DNA of 64,000 nt. It comes from Lutraria lutraria. Its lineage: Eukaryota > Mollusca > Bivalvia > Venerida > Mactridae. Shown piece after piece: positions 36,494 to 47,086 of the stretch. Numbering within the stretch: the first letter of the stretch is position 1; each line of letters begins with the position of its first letter. The notes under the pieces are model-generated. The model was not told where the DNA came from. It made no database searches and saw only the letters and a program-made list of their open reading frames with translations. A program made the translations under genes and the position numbers. The DNA lies in assembly GCA_964023205.1 (NCBI GenBank), contig OZ026847.1, positions 3,098,819-3,162,818 on the forward strand. The letters run 5' to 3'.

Positions 36494-36812
36494 ACCCAAA
36501 CCCTTACCCAAACCCTCACCCAAACTCTCACCCAAACCCTTACCCAAATCCTTACCCAAATCCTCACCCAAACCCTCACCCAAACCCTTACCCAAACCCT
36601 TACCCAAACTCTCACCCAAACCCTTACCCAAACCCTTACCCAAACCCTCACCCAAACCCTCACCCAAACTCTCACCCAAACCCTCACCCAAACCCTTACC
36701 CAAACCCTTACCCAAACCCTGACCCAAACTCTCACCCAAACCCTTACCCAAACCCTTACCCAAACCCTTACCCAAACTCTCACCCAAACCCTTACCCAAA
36801 CCCTTACCCAAA
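36494..36812 (+). repeat. 12-bp telomere-like array, about 26 copies
   Basis: Units cccaaacccttA, cccaaaccctcA, cccaaactctca and a few variants, in a mixed order. The G-rich minus strand is TAAGGGTTTGGG / TGAGGGTTTGGG. It lies in PLEKHG5 intron 2, so that strand is the transcribed sense. The long open frames in several phases (Pro-Asn-Pro-Tyr/His; Val-Trp-Val-Arg; Gly-Lys-Gly-Leu) are products of the 12-bp period and are not genes. Confidence 0.95.
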
Positions 36813-36887
36813 AAGTGGACATAACACTCTCCGAATGTCACGAGCTTGGAACTGTTTGTAGCAAAGCTACATGAGGGTTAAAGCTAG

Positions 36888-37070
36888 TCTAAGGACCCTC
36901 ACACTTACCCCCAGGGAAACAACCCCTGTTAATTTCATGAATTATGCAAGAAGAATTTAAGAATAATTGGTCGTTTTCATGAATTTCATTCATGGGAAAA
37001 CTGTGAAGACATTAGTATACAATCTTGCTTCATTAACCTATTTATTTGTGCCCATCATGTTTAAGCAGGG
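36888..37070 (+). repeat. dispersed repeat, copy 2 of a pair (with 35036)
   Basis: See the copy at 35036. This one follows the telomere-like array and is not followed by a tRNA-like sequence. Confidence 0.85.
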
Positions 37071-37562
37071 TTACTCAAAAAACAATGTAATTACAATAAC
37101 CTATGATGTGCATCTCATTTGCAATTGATTATTGAAGAAAGGATGATGTAACAGAAGTCATTATTGGGATTCCTTAATGACTTTAACACCTGTTTAGGGG
37201 TATTTTTGAACACAGAGTAAAACTATTTTGATCTGTTAGTGTTGCCTTTTCACCTTTAATTGTTTAACTTTTAGAGAAGTACAAAAAAATTCACTGATGC
37301 AGCAGTCCAACCTTGGACATGTTAAAACATCTAAATTAAACATACTTACAAAATATCACTTTATGTGAACCATGGAATCAAGTACTGATGCAGAATAAAA
37401 CACTATATTTTGTTTTCTAGCATTTTAATTAATGGCATTTAATGTGATATTATTCAGATGAATGAGAATCGATCAAACAGATACAGCCCTGATATTATCA
37501 GATTACCCATGCAGTCATACAGCCTGAATGTTTATAAGCCATGCTGGAAGTCCACAAAAATC

Positions 37563-37731
37563 TAATCCTGAGCGGCCCTCTCTTGAGCAACAACCTCCCT
37601 TTAACAATAGCATGATTTTTCCCTCTGCATGGTTTAATTATTAATCAACCCCTCTGGAGCAACAAGCTGTCAGCAACAACAACATGATGTTGCTACTCCC
37701 AAAGGGTGTTGCTTTGGAGAGGTTGCACTGT
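37563..37731 (+). mobile_element. MITE family B copy
   Basis: Left end degraded (atcctgagcggccctctctt); right end ctttggagaggttgcactgta intact. Confidence 0.8.
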
Positions 37732-38021
37732 ATATATATCAGGAGTTGTGACCAACATTTGAATCCATTGGAGATCAAACCTTCATATTTAGGTCAGAAA
37801 AAGTTGTGTTTACAGTTTTACAGTTTGACTGACCCTTTTTTATTGGCATGGACCCCAAAGGTTCTAACAGCAAGTGTTTCAGACAAATCATTCCTCCAAA
37901 TTATGTAACATATATTTAGAAAAATAAATTCGAACAGATAAGTTTTATATCCAACCTACATTATTTTCATGAGTCAATGACCTGTAAAATGACCTGCAAA
38001 CCACAGACTGTGTCACCCCTT

Positions 38022-38110
38022 TGAATAGAATTCATGAAAACATGAATTTTGCTTGTACTCTTCTTGCATATTTCAAGAATAGTACATGAGTGGTTCATGA
38101 ATAGTTTAAT
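38022..38110 (+). repeat. TTCATGAA-rich repeat near exon 2
   Basis: 'agaattcatgaaaacatgaa' then ttcaagaatagtacatgagt. Same family as 9258 and 25886; ends 96 bases from exon 2. Confidence 0.55.
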
Positions 38111-38205
38111 GAAATATTAATAAGTATTTGAAAGGGGACAATCGTAAAATATTAAATATTAAGCTAGAAAGAGATACAATGTCATACAAAAGATAACAAA
38201 CTTAC

Positions 38206-38341
38206 GTGATTTTCTTTTTGGCAGATCAAGAACAAGATGTCCAGAATATTCAGACTTTTGGTGCATGTTGTTATCACATTCCTTACACAGTAACATGGGC
38301 CTGTTCTCATTGTTTCTGGTACACCCTGGGTGATGACAAAT
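38206..38341 (-). CDS. PLEKHG5: PLEKHG5-like exon 2: Cys/His zinc-finger-like module (residues 37-81)
   Basis: Acceptor TATATTTTCAG, donor TCAC|GTAAGT. The 45 full codons begin ICHHPGC and continue to CKECDNNMHQKSEYSGH and DLPKRKS. Potential metal ligands are C38, H39 or H40, C43, C55, C58 and H63, with H71 further on. As I recall it, the human PLEKHG5 N-terminus has CHH..C, then eleven residues, then C..CD....H with the same gap-free spacing and a conserved GHV.FDLP-like ending; here it is GHLVLDLP. The module probably folds as a small zinc-binding unit; metal binding itself is inferred. The exon leaves phase 1 (one C), completed by AC of exon 3 to give His82. Confidence 0.88.
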
Positions 38342-38899
38342 CTGAAAATATACAAATACAAACAATAAGAACATCTTGATAGTACTGGGTAACTTAACTA
38401 CTTAGGTATGATGATTATATCATAGTTCTTAGTTCTGAGATGCTTCCAAAATGCTCAGAGAGGCTTTACAAATCTTCATAATGTTCGGAGATGATCCTAG
38501 AAAACTGTTAGGAACTTCACAGTTGCCCTTAAAAGCTCAAAGTAGCTGCACAAATCTTAAAAAAGCTCAAATATGTCCCAAATAGAGGCTTCATAGAGTT
38601 AGGTTATGTTCTACAAAGCTCAGAGATGCTTAACAAAAGCCAGAAATGGTGCCTAAAGCTCCAGGATGCTCAAGATGTAGGGAAGCCATACATTCACATT
38701 CATAGATTCACAAAACACTCAAAGGAAGCTAGAAGTAGCTAACAATGCAATATTAACTAAAGGATACTCTACAATGCCAAGTGGTTCTCTGTTATTGAGA
38801 ACAATCTTCTTGTTACATCTTTGACAATGCTTTCTAACTGGTCTCCAAACAGGACATTTTTACAAACATTAGGAGTTTATCTAAACAGCAATTTGGGAC

Positions 38900-39079
38900 T
38901 ACAGTACAACCTCTGGAGAGCAACACACTATGGGAGCTGCAAATATTGGCCATTGTTTAGAGGTTGTTGCTTTACAGAGGTTAAATTTATAGTAAGTATC
39001 AGTTTGCGGAAATTTTGAAGGTGTTGTTATAGAGAGGTTGTTGCTCTACAGAGGACCGCAGTGAAGAAGTTGTACTGTA
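38900..39079 (-). mobile_element. MITE family B copy, full length
   Basis: TA-cagtacaacctctggagagc at the left and agaagttgtactg-TA at the right. Best-preserved termini of the family in this window. Confidence 0.9.
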
Positions 39080-41214
39080 TTACATAACTTGACTTTATAC
39101 TGGGGTTTACAGTTATATATACCACCCAGTTCATTTGGGAACTTCCACAGCTCTCATGGCAGAGGAGTACATACATGTGATGAACCATCAGCCAACCGTA
39201 AGCAAGCCTGACAACTTCCTCATATGTGAAATAAGGTCCTTTGTGAGATTTGTATCAAAGCAGGATCATGGGCTAGTGATTAGACTTAAGCAAGAGACCA
39301 TAACCAGCCAAACATGGAGGCCAAGTCTATCAAAGACTTATTACAGAATACATGATTTTTAATAGGCTTTGTCAGGCTTTTGATACAGAAGCTTCACCTT
39401 GAATAAGACTATCAAATCTTTATTTCAGTTGTCACATAGTGAAATACTTGTAAAGTAGAACATCTGCAGCAACACAGATTTATTGGTACAGTATACTTAA
39501 AACTCTCAAAACAAGAAAATTCAAACCAATTTGTTGAAATTATCAGAAACAAATTGCCCAACGAGCTCAACAATTTTCATAGATAAAATCATTATAAATG
39601 ATGTTCAAAGTAAAAATCAAGTGTTACATTGGTGAACAATAAATATGTTTGTTTAAGTATACTGACAGATCCTTTGGGTGTACAGTTCAGTGAACTCATC
39701 ATTCCAAGGTTTCTTTTTAATATAATTCTAATTTTATTTCACCATGTTTCAATCAAGTTTATGAGTTCTGAATATAATTAATTAATATTTTGACAATGTG
39801 TCTCCTTTCATTCAAATTGACATGAATGATGAAAGAGCCATCAAAAAGACTAGAAGTTAGATATTGACATAAATTATATTCAAGACACCCTAGAAATTGT
39901 GTTTACTTTCCAAAATTCTTTTTTTGTAAGGACGACCAGATTAAACAAACAAAAATATGTTCAAGGACATATATTGCTTATTCACTAGTTTTTTTTACAA
40001 TGAAAACCATGACCGCAGTTTCACCTAACCCACAATTTTTGCCCCTGAAATAAAATAAATTCAAAAGCGCGATTATACAGAGATGTACAAATCTTACCGT
40101 GATATTGTTCAACTTTCTCCTCTTTTTAAATATAAACATGATATATCCCAGATGTTTTTATAAATATCATTACAATCACTATAGTGTCTATATATATTAT
40201 ATCATACAATGTTCTCATAAAATATTCATAGCAAATGGATCATCTTAAAATTGAATAAAATCCGTTGCCATGGTAACAAATTACTCAAAACATTCCATAA
40301 ATCTGACAAAGAATTTTGTTTATGTATGTGTGTGTACAAACACCACAGGTTCATTGATACTGAAATCTTTTTCTTCTTCAAACAGTATAAATCCTCAAAG
40401 TTTAGTTTACAACTATGGTGTAATCATAGTACACCCATGTAACTTTCCTTCATTTTAAATCCAGATCACATTCAGTTCATTAAATTCGTTTTTAACATCT
40501 TCACTAGTACTGTACATATTATATTTTGGCTGGTAATCCACTATTTAACTATCTCCACATGGTGTGAAAATATACCGGCCATCTGATTCTATATAAGTAA
40601 ACAAAAACTGAAGACTGGATTTAAACATGCTTTGTAATGATAAATGTTTATACTGAGTATAAATAAGAACAATATGGCGTGTATACTAACTGATACAAAA
40701 TGTAGGTAAGGGCAAAATTTGTTTGCAAAGAAACTATGTAAAATAACATAACATTGTGACGAATGAGTGATTTACTCAAATATGGCTGATACTTCCATTG
40801 GCAGGACGATACATGAGAACATTAATTGTCAACCAATGTATTACGTGGGAGTGCCTGCCCGCTTTACTACACAAAAATGAACCATAAATGTAAGATTTTA
40901 TCTACACAAGCAACCCGGTGCCCCGTAATACATACCATCAGATCTGACTCATTATAGTTTCATATTCATATCAATAATTTACATTTTGCTACCTGAATCA
41001 TATTTCATAAAATTGTATAAAATGAATTCAAACTATTCCAAATACCAAACACTGACACAGCATGCACCTTTCACATCATTGATTTGAACTTCTTGGGGCT
41101 CCAACAGTTGGTAAAAGGTGCAAAAATTCAAATAATACATTCATCATTAATTATATAATGGAAAAAATTCTAAAAAAGGGAAACAATTTGACGCAAGATG
41201 AGAGCAAAGGGAAA
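39080..41214. other. PLEKHG5 intron 1, no gene seen
   Basis: AT-rich with a SINE-like patch at about 39120-39340 (ccatcagccaaccgtaagca, gggctagtgattagactta). The plus-strand frames at 40251-40458 overlap in two phases and lack splice sites. Confidence 0.4.
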
Positions 41215-41515
41215 CTAGAGTTGTCACAGTGGTGACTAATACCCAAGCCGCCGCTTTGACACTAATACTGCAATAGAACACTATATGGCTAAGTTCAGGG
41301 GGACATAACTCCGCAATGAGTGAATCGCTGGGCATGAAAATTGTGTCTTGCACATCTGCACTTGATGGTGATAACATATACCAAGTTTCATTGCAATAGC
41401 TTAAAAAATGAGGAAGTAGTTCGCTCCACAAACTTTATGCGGACGGACGAACCAACCGACCGACCGACAGAGTGACTCCAATATACCCATCTAAAACTTC
41501 GTTTGCAGGGGTATA
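41215..41515 (+). repeat. family C dispersed repeat, copy 3
   Basis: Starts agagttgtcacagtggtgac, taatacccaagccgccgctt, ends cgaccgaccgacagagtgac and acttcgtttgcaggggtata. Near full length. Confidence 0.85.
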
Positions 41516-42238
41516 ACAACTCAAATGTGGCTAAGGGAGACAAATTGGCATGAGGGAAAAGGGAGGTAACTCATTGAGAAAATAAATAAGAAATGATTTC
41601 TTCTTGCATTTGATATGACATGCTTCACACAGCAAACAGCCATATTACAGAATGACGGCACGAGGATGTCGTCTTTATCTAAAAATAAAGGGTAGGATCA
41701 TGCTGGTATGAAGATACACTGAGATTATCAAAGATGTAGTTCCTTGATCTACTGATGTGGATGTGACAATAACTGTCAGCAGGTAATGATGTGACCCAGC
41801 TGACAGGAACAACTCCTAAATAGAGAATACAATGTTATATGATGTCTGTAGCACAAGAAATATACCATCAATCAATCAATCAGTCAATCAATCAGTCAGA
41901 AATATTTACTCTTTGAAGTTTCTATCAGATGTAACATCACCATTATAATGTAAGCAATTTACTGACGTTTTCGGTTTTGTGGGGTTCACACCTTTTTGCA
42001 ATGATATTTCAGTCATATATGGCAGCCAGTTCCCCTAACCAGTTTTCCAGGACTGTATATAAACCAGTATTCATTTGTTACCTTTGTACAAGGAGCCAGC
42101 CACTTCTCCACTTTATTAATGTATAATTACGAACAAAAAAGATATTTCATTTTTTTAGACCAGAAAATATCATATAATATTATCATACCCTTATAGTACC
42201 ACAGTGAAAACATCAGCAAACCCAAGTTAGCAGCCACA

Positions 42239-42641
42239 TGTGAATAAAGGCCACCCAGTGAATAAAGGTCACCCAGTGAATAAAGGTCACCCAGTGAATA
42301 AAGGTCACCTATGAATAAAGGTCATCCAGTGAATAAAGGTCACCTATGAATAAAGGTCACCCAGTGAATAAAGGTCACCCAGTGAATAAAGGTCATCCAG
42401 TGAATAAAGGTCACCCAGTGAATAAAGGTCACCTATGAATAAAGGTCACCCAGTGAATAAAGGTCACCCATGAATAAAGGTCACCCAGTGAATAAAGGTC
42501 ACCTATGAATAAAGGTCATCCAGTGAATAAAGGTCACCAGTGAATAAAGGCCACCCAGTGAATAAAGGCCACCCTGTGAATAAAGGCCACCAGTGAATAA
42601 AGGCCATCCTGTGAATAAAGGCCATCCAGTGAATAAAGGTA
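42239..42641 (+). repeat. 17-18-bp tandem array, 23 copies
   Basis: Unit agtgaataaaggtcaccc with a shorter variant atgaataaaggtcacct and variants with ggccatcc. The unit is the subterminal text of MITE family A, so the array arose by local amplification within the element. Confidence 0.95.
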
Positions 42642-42760
42642 GTGTAGCAAATTTATCTTAGTGAGTACCATTCAAAATCAATTTTAATCAAAGAACTGAA
42701 AGCACTTATTTAAACTGAATTTGCACAGACTTGCACTGCAACATACAATTGGAACTAGTT

Positions 42761-43900
42761 TAACACTTGCTTGGTAAATGTAGAATAACCGCGTCAGTTA
42801 ACTCTTGCTTGGTGGATGTAGAATAACTGAGTCAGTTAACTCTTGCTTGGTGGATGTAGAATAACCGCGTCAGTTAACTCTTGCTTGGTGGATGTAGAAT
42901 AACTGAGTCAGTTAACTCTTGCTTGGTGGATGTAGAATAACTGAGTCAGTTAACTCTTGCTTGGTGGATGTAGAATAACCGCGTCAGTTAACTCTTGCTT
43001 GGTGGATGTAGAATAACTGAGTCAGTTAACTCTTGCTTGGTGGATGTAGAATAACTGAGTCAGTTAACTCTTGCTTGGTGGATGTAGAATAACCGCGTCA
43101 GTTAACTCTTGCTTGGTGGATGTAGAATAACTGAGTCAGTTAACTCTTGCTTGGTGGATGTAGAATAACCGCGTCAGTTAACTCTTGCTTGGTGGATGTA
43201 GAATAACTGAGTCAGTTAACTCTTGCTTGGTGGATGTAGAATAACCGCGTCAGTTAACTCTTGCTTGGTAAATGTAGAATAACCGCGTCAGTTAACTCTT
43301 GCTTGGTGGATGTAGAATAACTGAGTCAGTTAACTCTTGCTTGGTGGATGTAGAATAACCGCGTCAGTTAACTCTTGCTTGGTGGATGTAGAATAACTGA
43401 GTCAGTTAACTCTTGCTTGGTGGATGTAGAATAACTGAGTCAGTTAACTCTTGCTTGGTGGATGTAGAATAACCGCGTCAGTTAACTCTTGCTTGGTGGA
43501 TGTAGAATAACTGAGTCAGTTAACTCTTGCTTGGTGGATGTAGAATAACCGCGTCAGTTAACTCTTGCTTGGTGGATGTAGAATAACCGCGTCAGTTAAC
43601 TCTTGCTTGGTGGATGTAGAATAACCGCGTCAGTTAACTCTTGCTTGGTGGATGTAGAATAACTGAGTCAGTTAACTCTTGCTTGGTGGATGTAGAATAA
43701 CCGCGTCAGTTAACTCTTGCTTGGTGGATGTAGAATAACCGCGTCAGTTAACTCTTGCTTGGTGGATGTAGAATAACTGAGTCAGTTAACTCTTGCTTGG
43801 TGGATGTAGAATAACCGCGTCAGTTAACTCTTGCTTGGTGGATGTAGAATAACCGCGTCAGTTAACTCTTGCTTGGTGGATGTAGAATAACCGCGTCAGT
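42761..43900 (+). repeat. 38-bp tandem array, 30 copies, two alternating variants
   Basis: Unit actcttgcttggtggatgta then gaataaccgcgtcagtta. Seventeen units carry CCGCG and 13 carry CTGAG at the same place; otherwise units are almost identical. Units 1 and 14 share a private ggtaaatg change. The length 1140 bp is exactly 30 x 38. The CTGAG variant spells TGAGTCA, the AP-1 consensus. Confidence 0.95.
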
Positions 43901-44290
43901 GACAGCTATGGAAAGCTGAACTCTCCTTCAGTTTCCAAAAATTGTCATTAATTATTTAGAATAAAATTACCTAAGAAAAAAGTAACCTGTCAATAAAGGC
44001 GTTATCATGTCTTTCTCAAGGATTGGCCTTCCAGGTTTGACTGAATATCATCAGACAAAGAACAAAAATCATTTGACCATAAAATACAATTGTATGTAGA
44101 CTGTTGCATTATATGACAGTATAGCGACCCGTCTAAGGCCATCCTCAAATAAATGTAAGTTTGCAGAAACCATAAGTGAATATTTTCTGTGGGTAAGTAG
44201 GTAGGTAATAACTTATTTTAATATTGAACCCAAAATAAATGTCTGAATGCTATTTTTTATTGGAAACAAATTTACCTGTGAAACCCCAAA

Positions 44291-45368
44291 AAAGTTGGTT
44301 AGGGGTCTAATTTGGTGAGCTAGGTAGCTACAGTACTGCTAAGTTGGTTAGGGGGCTAATTTGGTGAGCTAGGTAGCTACAGTACTGCAAAGTTGGTTAG
44401 GGGTCTAATTTGGGGAGCTAGGTAGCTACAGTACTGCAAAGTTGGTTAGGGGTCTAATTTGGTGAGCTAGGTAGTTACAGTACTGCAAAGTTGGTTAGGG
44501 GTCTAATTTGGGGAGCTAGGTAGCTACAGTACTGCAAAGTTGGTTAGGGGGCTAATTTGGTGAGCTAGGTGGTTACAGTACTGCAAAGTTGGTTAGGGGT
44601 CTAATTTGGTGAGCTAGGTAGCTACAGTACTGCAAAGTTGGTTAGGGGTCTAATTTGGTGAGCTAGGTAGCTACAGTACTGCAAAGTTGGTTAGGGGTCT
44701 AATTTGGTGAGCTAGGTAGTTACAGTACTGCAAAGTTGGTTAGGGGTCTAATTTGGTGAGCTAGGTAGCTACAGTACTGCAAAGTTGGTTAGGGGTCTAA
44801 TTTGGTGAGCTAGGTAGCTACAGTACTGCAAAGTTGGTTAGGGGTCTAATTTGGGGAGCTAGGTAGCTACAGTACTGCTAAGTTGGTTAGGGGTCTAATT
44901 TGGTAAGCTAGGTAGTTACAGTACTGCAAAGTTGGTTAGGGGTCTAATTTGGTGAGCTAGGTAGTTACAGTACTGCTAAGTTGGTTAGGGGTCTAATTTG
45001 GTGAGCTAGGTAGTTACAGTACTGCAAAGTTGGTTAGGGGTCTAATTTGGTGAGCTAGGTAGTTACAGTACTGCAAAGTTGGTTAGGGGGCTAATTTGGT
45101 GAGCTAGGTAGCTACAGTACTGCAAAGTTGGTTAGGGGGCTTATTTGGTGAGCTAGGTAGCTACAGTACTGCAAAGTTGGTTAGGGGTCTAATTTGGTGA
45201 GCTAGGTAGCTACAGTACTGCAAAGTTGGTTAGGGGGCTTATTTGGTGAGCTAGGTAGCTACAGTACTGCAAAGTTGGTTAGGGGGCTAATTTGGTGAGC
45301 TAGGTAGCTACAGTACTGCAAAGTTGGTTAGGGGGCTAATTTGGTGAGCTAGGTAGCTACAGTACTGC
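44291..45368 (+). repeat. 49-bp tandem array, 22 copies
   Basis: Unit aaagttggttaggggtctaa, tttggtgagctaggtagcta, cagtactgc. The length 1078 bp is exactly 22 x 49. Variant positions: ggtc/gggc, gtga/ggga, agct/agtt, gcaa/gcta. No similarity to the two arrays just upstream. Confidence 0.95.
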
Positions 45369-45683
45369 AAAGAAAATATTTTTTTAAGGATGGTCCAATG
45401 TAAATTCATAAATCTACAGAAGAAGAGAAAATAACAGAACAGAATTAATGGTCTCTGACAACTATAATGGATCTGTCAATGACATAATAAAATAGCCAAA
45501 CAGGATTGGACTTAGGTAATAAAAATAGCCTCTCTGCCACAGAACAATGTCATTCAGTTCAATGTACTAAATGTTATTGTGCAGAATTACATCTCCTACA
45601 TTCATTGGGGATTATCACAAAGTAGGGATTTCTTTTGGGAAAAAAAGAAGACACTTCATTAGCTGGCAAAAGAGGGAAAAATA

Positions 45684-45870
45684 GAGCTTTGTCACAGGAG
45701 TGATGAATACCCAACATGTCGCTTTGACACAGAATGATTAAAATCTGCAGTTTATATGTTTTTCAGAAATGCTATAGGGTACAATTTGATTTTCTTTCAG
45801 CAGAATTAAAATGGGTCTTATGCATGAAACATATTTAACTGGACAGACAAAGTGACTATAATTATATAAA
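45684..45870 (+). repeat. family C dispersed repeat, degenerate fragment
   Basis: Contains agctttgtcacaggagtgat, gaatacccaacatgtcgctt, tgacac and, later, gacagacaaagtgact. Older copy. Confidence 0.5.
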
Positions 45871-45923
45871 AGAGGCAAATTTGGACAATATTCATGATGC
45901 TAATAGGGAAATTTTCATTTAGA

Positions 45924-45938
45924 GGAGGGGGGGGGGGG
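45924..45938 (+). repeat. poly-G run
   Basis: A run of about 12 G after gagga; a similar G12 run lies at 36024-36035. No further context. Confidence 0.9.
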
Positions 45939-46640
45939 TATATACATGTAGCTTATTTTCCAATTGGGAAGATTCTGATGGTTATAGCGTCACTTTCTTA
46001 GTAAAACCAACCCTGCAAAGTATCCCTAGAATTTCACTGACACTCTATAAATTCTATAACTGAGACATCTAGAATTTCTGGAGAATGTCAAAGTAAATGA
46101 ACAATAGGCCTTCCAAATGATTCCCTTCAGAGGCATCAATTCTTCTACTCCAAAGGTCAGGAAATTGACACGCAATTGAGGCATTGAATAAGGACCTGCA
46201 CAGTGATAACATGGCAGTAAAATGTATATGGCAAAGTCACATCCTAGAAGTTAATCTAAAATTAATAGAAAATGTCCTGACCAGAAAAATATCTCAAAAT
46301 CAATGTGAGTTTGAATCAAAACACTGAAAGTAATGTTACCATGTAAAATTAATTTTTAATTAAAGAAAATATATAGCGTCTACCAATTTTCTCAGAATCT
46401 AATTAGACGAAGCGAATAAAGCAATCATTGGACAATAAAATATCACTGATTGTCAGACTAAAGTTGTTGAAATGTTCCCTTCAAGAGGACAACAGTCTAA
46501 TTAACAGACACAATGAGTTAGCATTTAATGAATGAATAATTGTCCCAGACAACAGAAACTACCAACTATTTCATTAAACTGATCATCCAGATTATATAAC
46601 TGATCCATTTTCTTGTCATGACACCTTTCTTTATATGATA

Positions 46641-46845
46641 TACTGTATTTTCATTTATTTTCGTGGGCTCAATTGTCATGTTTTTTACTAAAATGGCTAT
46701 TTCGTGGGGACATAAATTTGTGGATTTTGATTTTTGAAAAGAAATGCCTTAATTATACCTGCATTAAAATTTGTGGGGATTTGATTTCGTGGATGAGCCA
46801 ACCCACGAAATTAATTCCCAAACGAAAATTAATGTTTCCACAGTA
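46641..46845 (+). mobile_element. MITE family L copy
   Basis: TA-ctgtattttcatttattttc at the left and atgtttccacag-TA at the right. Internal cgtgg/ccacg motifs (atttcgtggggacataaatt; cgtggatgagccaacccacg) make it largely self-complementary. Confidence 0.8.
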
Positions 46846-46906
46846 TAGGATAGGTTGTCTGATTTAAAATCATTAAGTTCAGACATACCATCAATTCACA
46901 TTACTG

Positions 46907-47086
46907 TACAGTACAACCTCTCCAGAGTGACCCTCTCTTGGGCAACAATCTCCCTTCAACAACAGCATGATTATTCCCCACTGCAAGATTTAATTATCAA
47001 TTTAACCTCTCTAGAGCTACAACCTCTCAACAACAACCTAGTTTTGCTTCTCTCAAAGGGTGTTGCTTTGGAGAGGTTACACTGTA
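46907..47086 (+). mobile_element. MITE family B copy
   Basis: TA-cagtacaacctctccagagt at the left and ttggagaggttacactg-TA at the right. The 94-codon open frame across it is an artefact. Confidence 0.9.

Larger units (their letters stand above)
42213..44045 (-). mobile_element. MITE family A copy hosting two tandem arrays
   Basis: The left end (catcagcaaacccaagttag then cagccac) and right end (ggccttccaggtttgactga) are the family termini. Just before the right end, 'attatttagaataaaattac' and 'cctgtcaataaaggcgttat' match the interior of ordinary copies such as 20400. The normal 190-bp element is expanded to 1.8 kb by the 18-bp array at 42239 and the 38-bp array at 42761. Confidence 0.75.

Noticed and set aside
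36430..36861. Long open frames on both strands (Pro-Asn-Pro, Val-Trp-Val-Arg and Gly-Lys-Gly-Leu repeats)
   Set aside because: All come from a 12-bp tandem repeat whose period is a multiple of three; no unique coding part and no splice signals.
42761..45368. Regular repeats resembling a CRISPR array
   Set aside because: Units are directly adjacent without spacers, no cas genes, and the window is clearly animal DNA.
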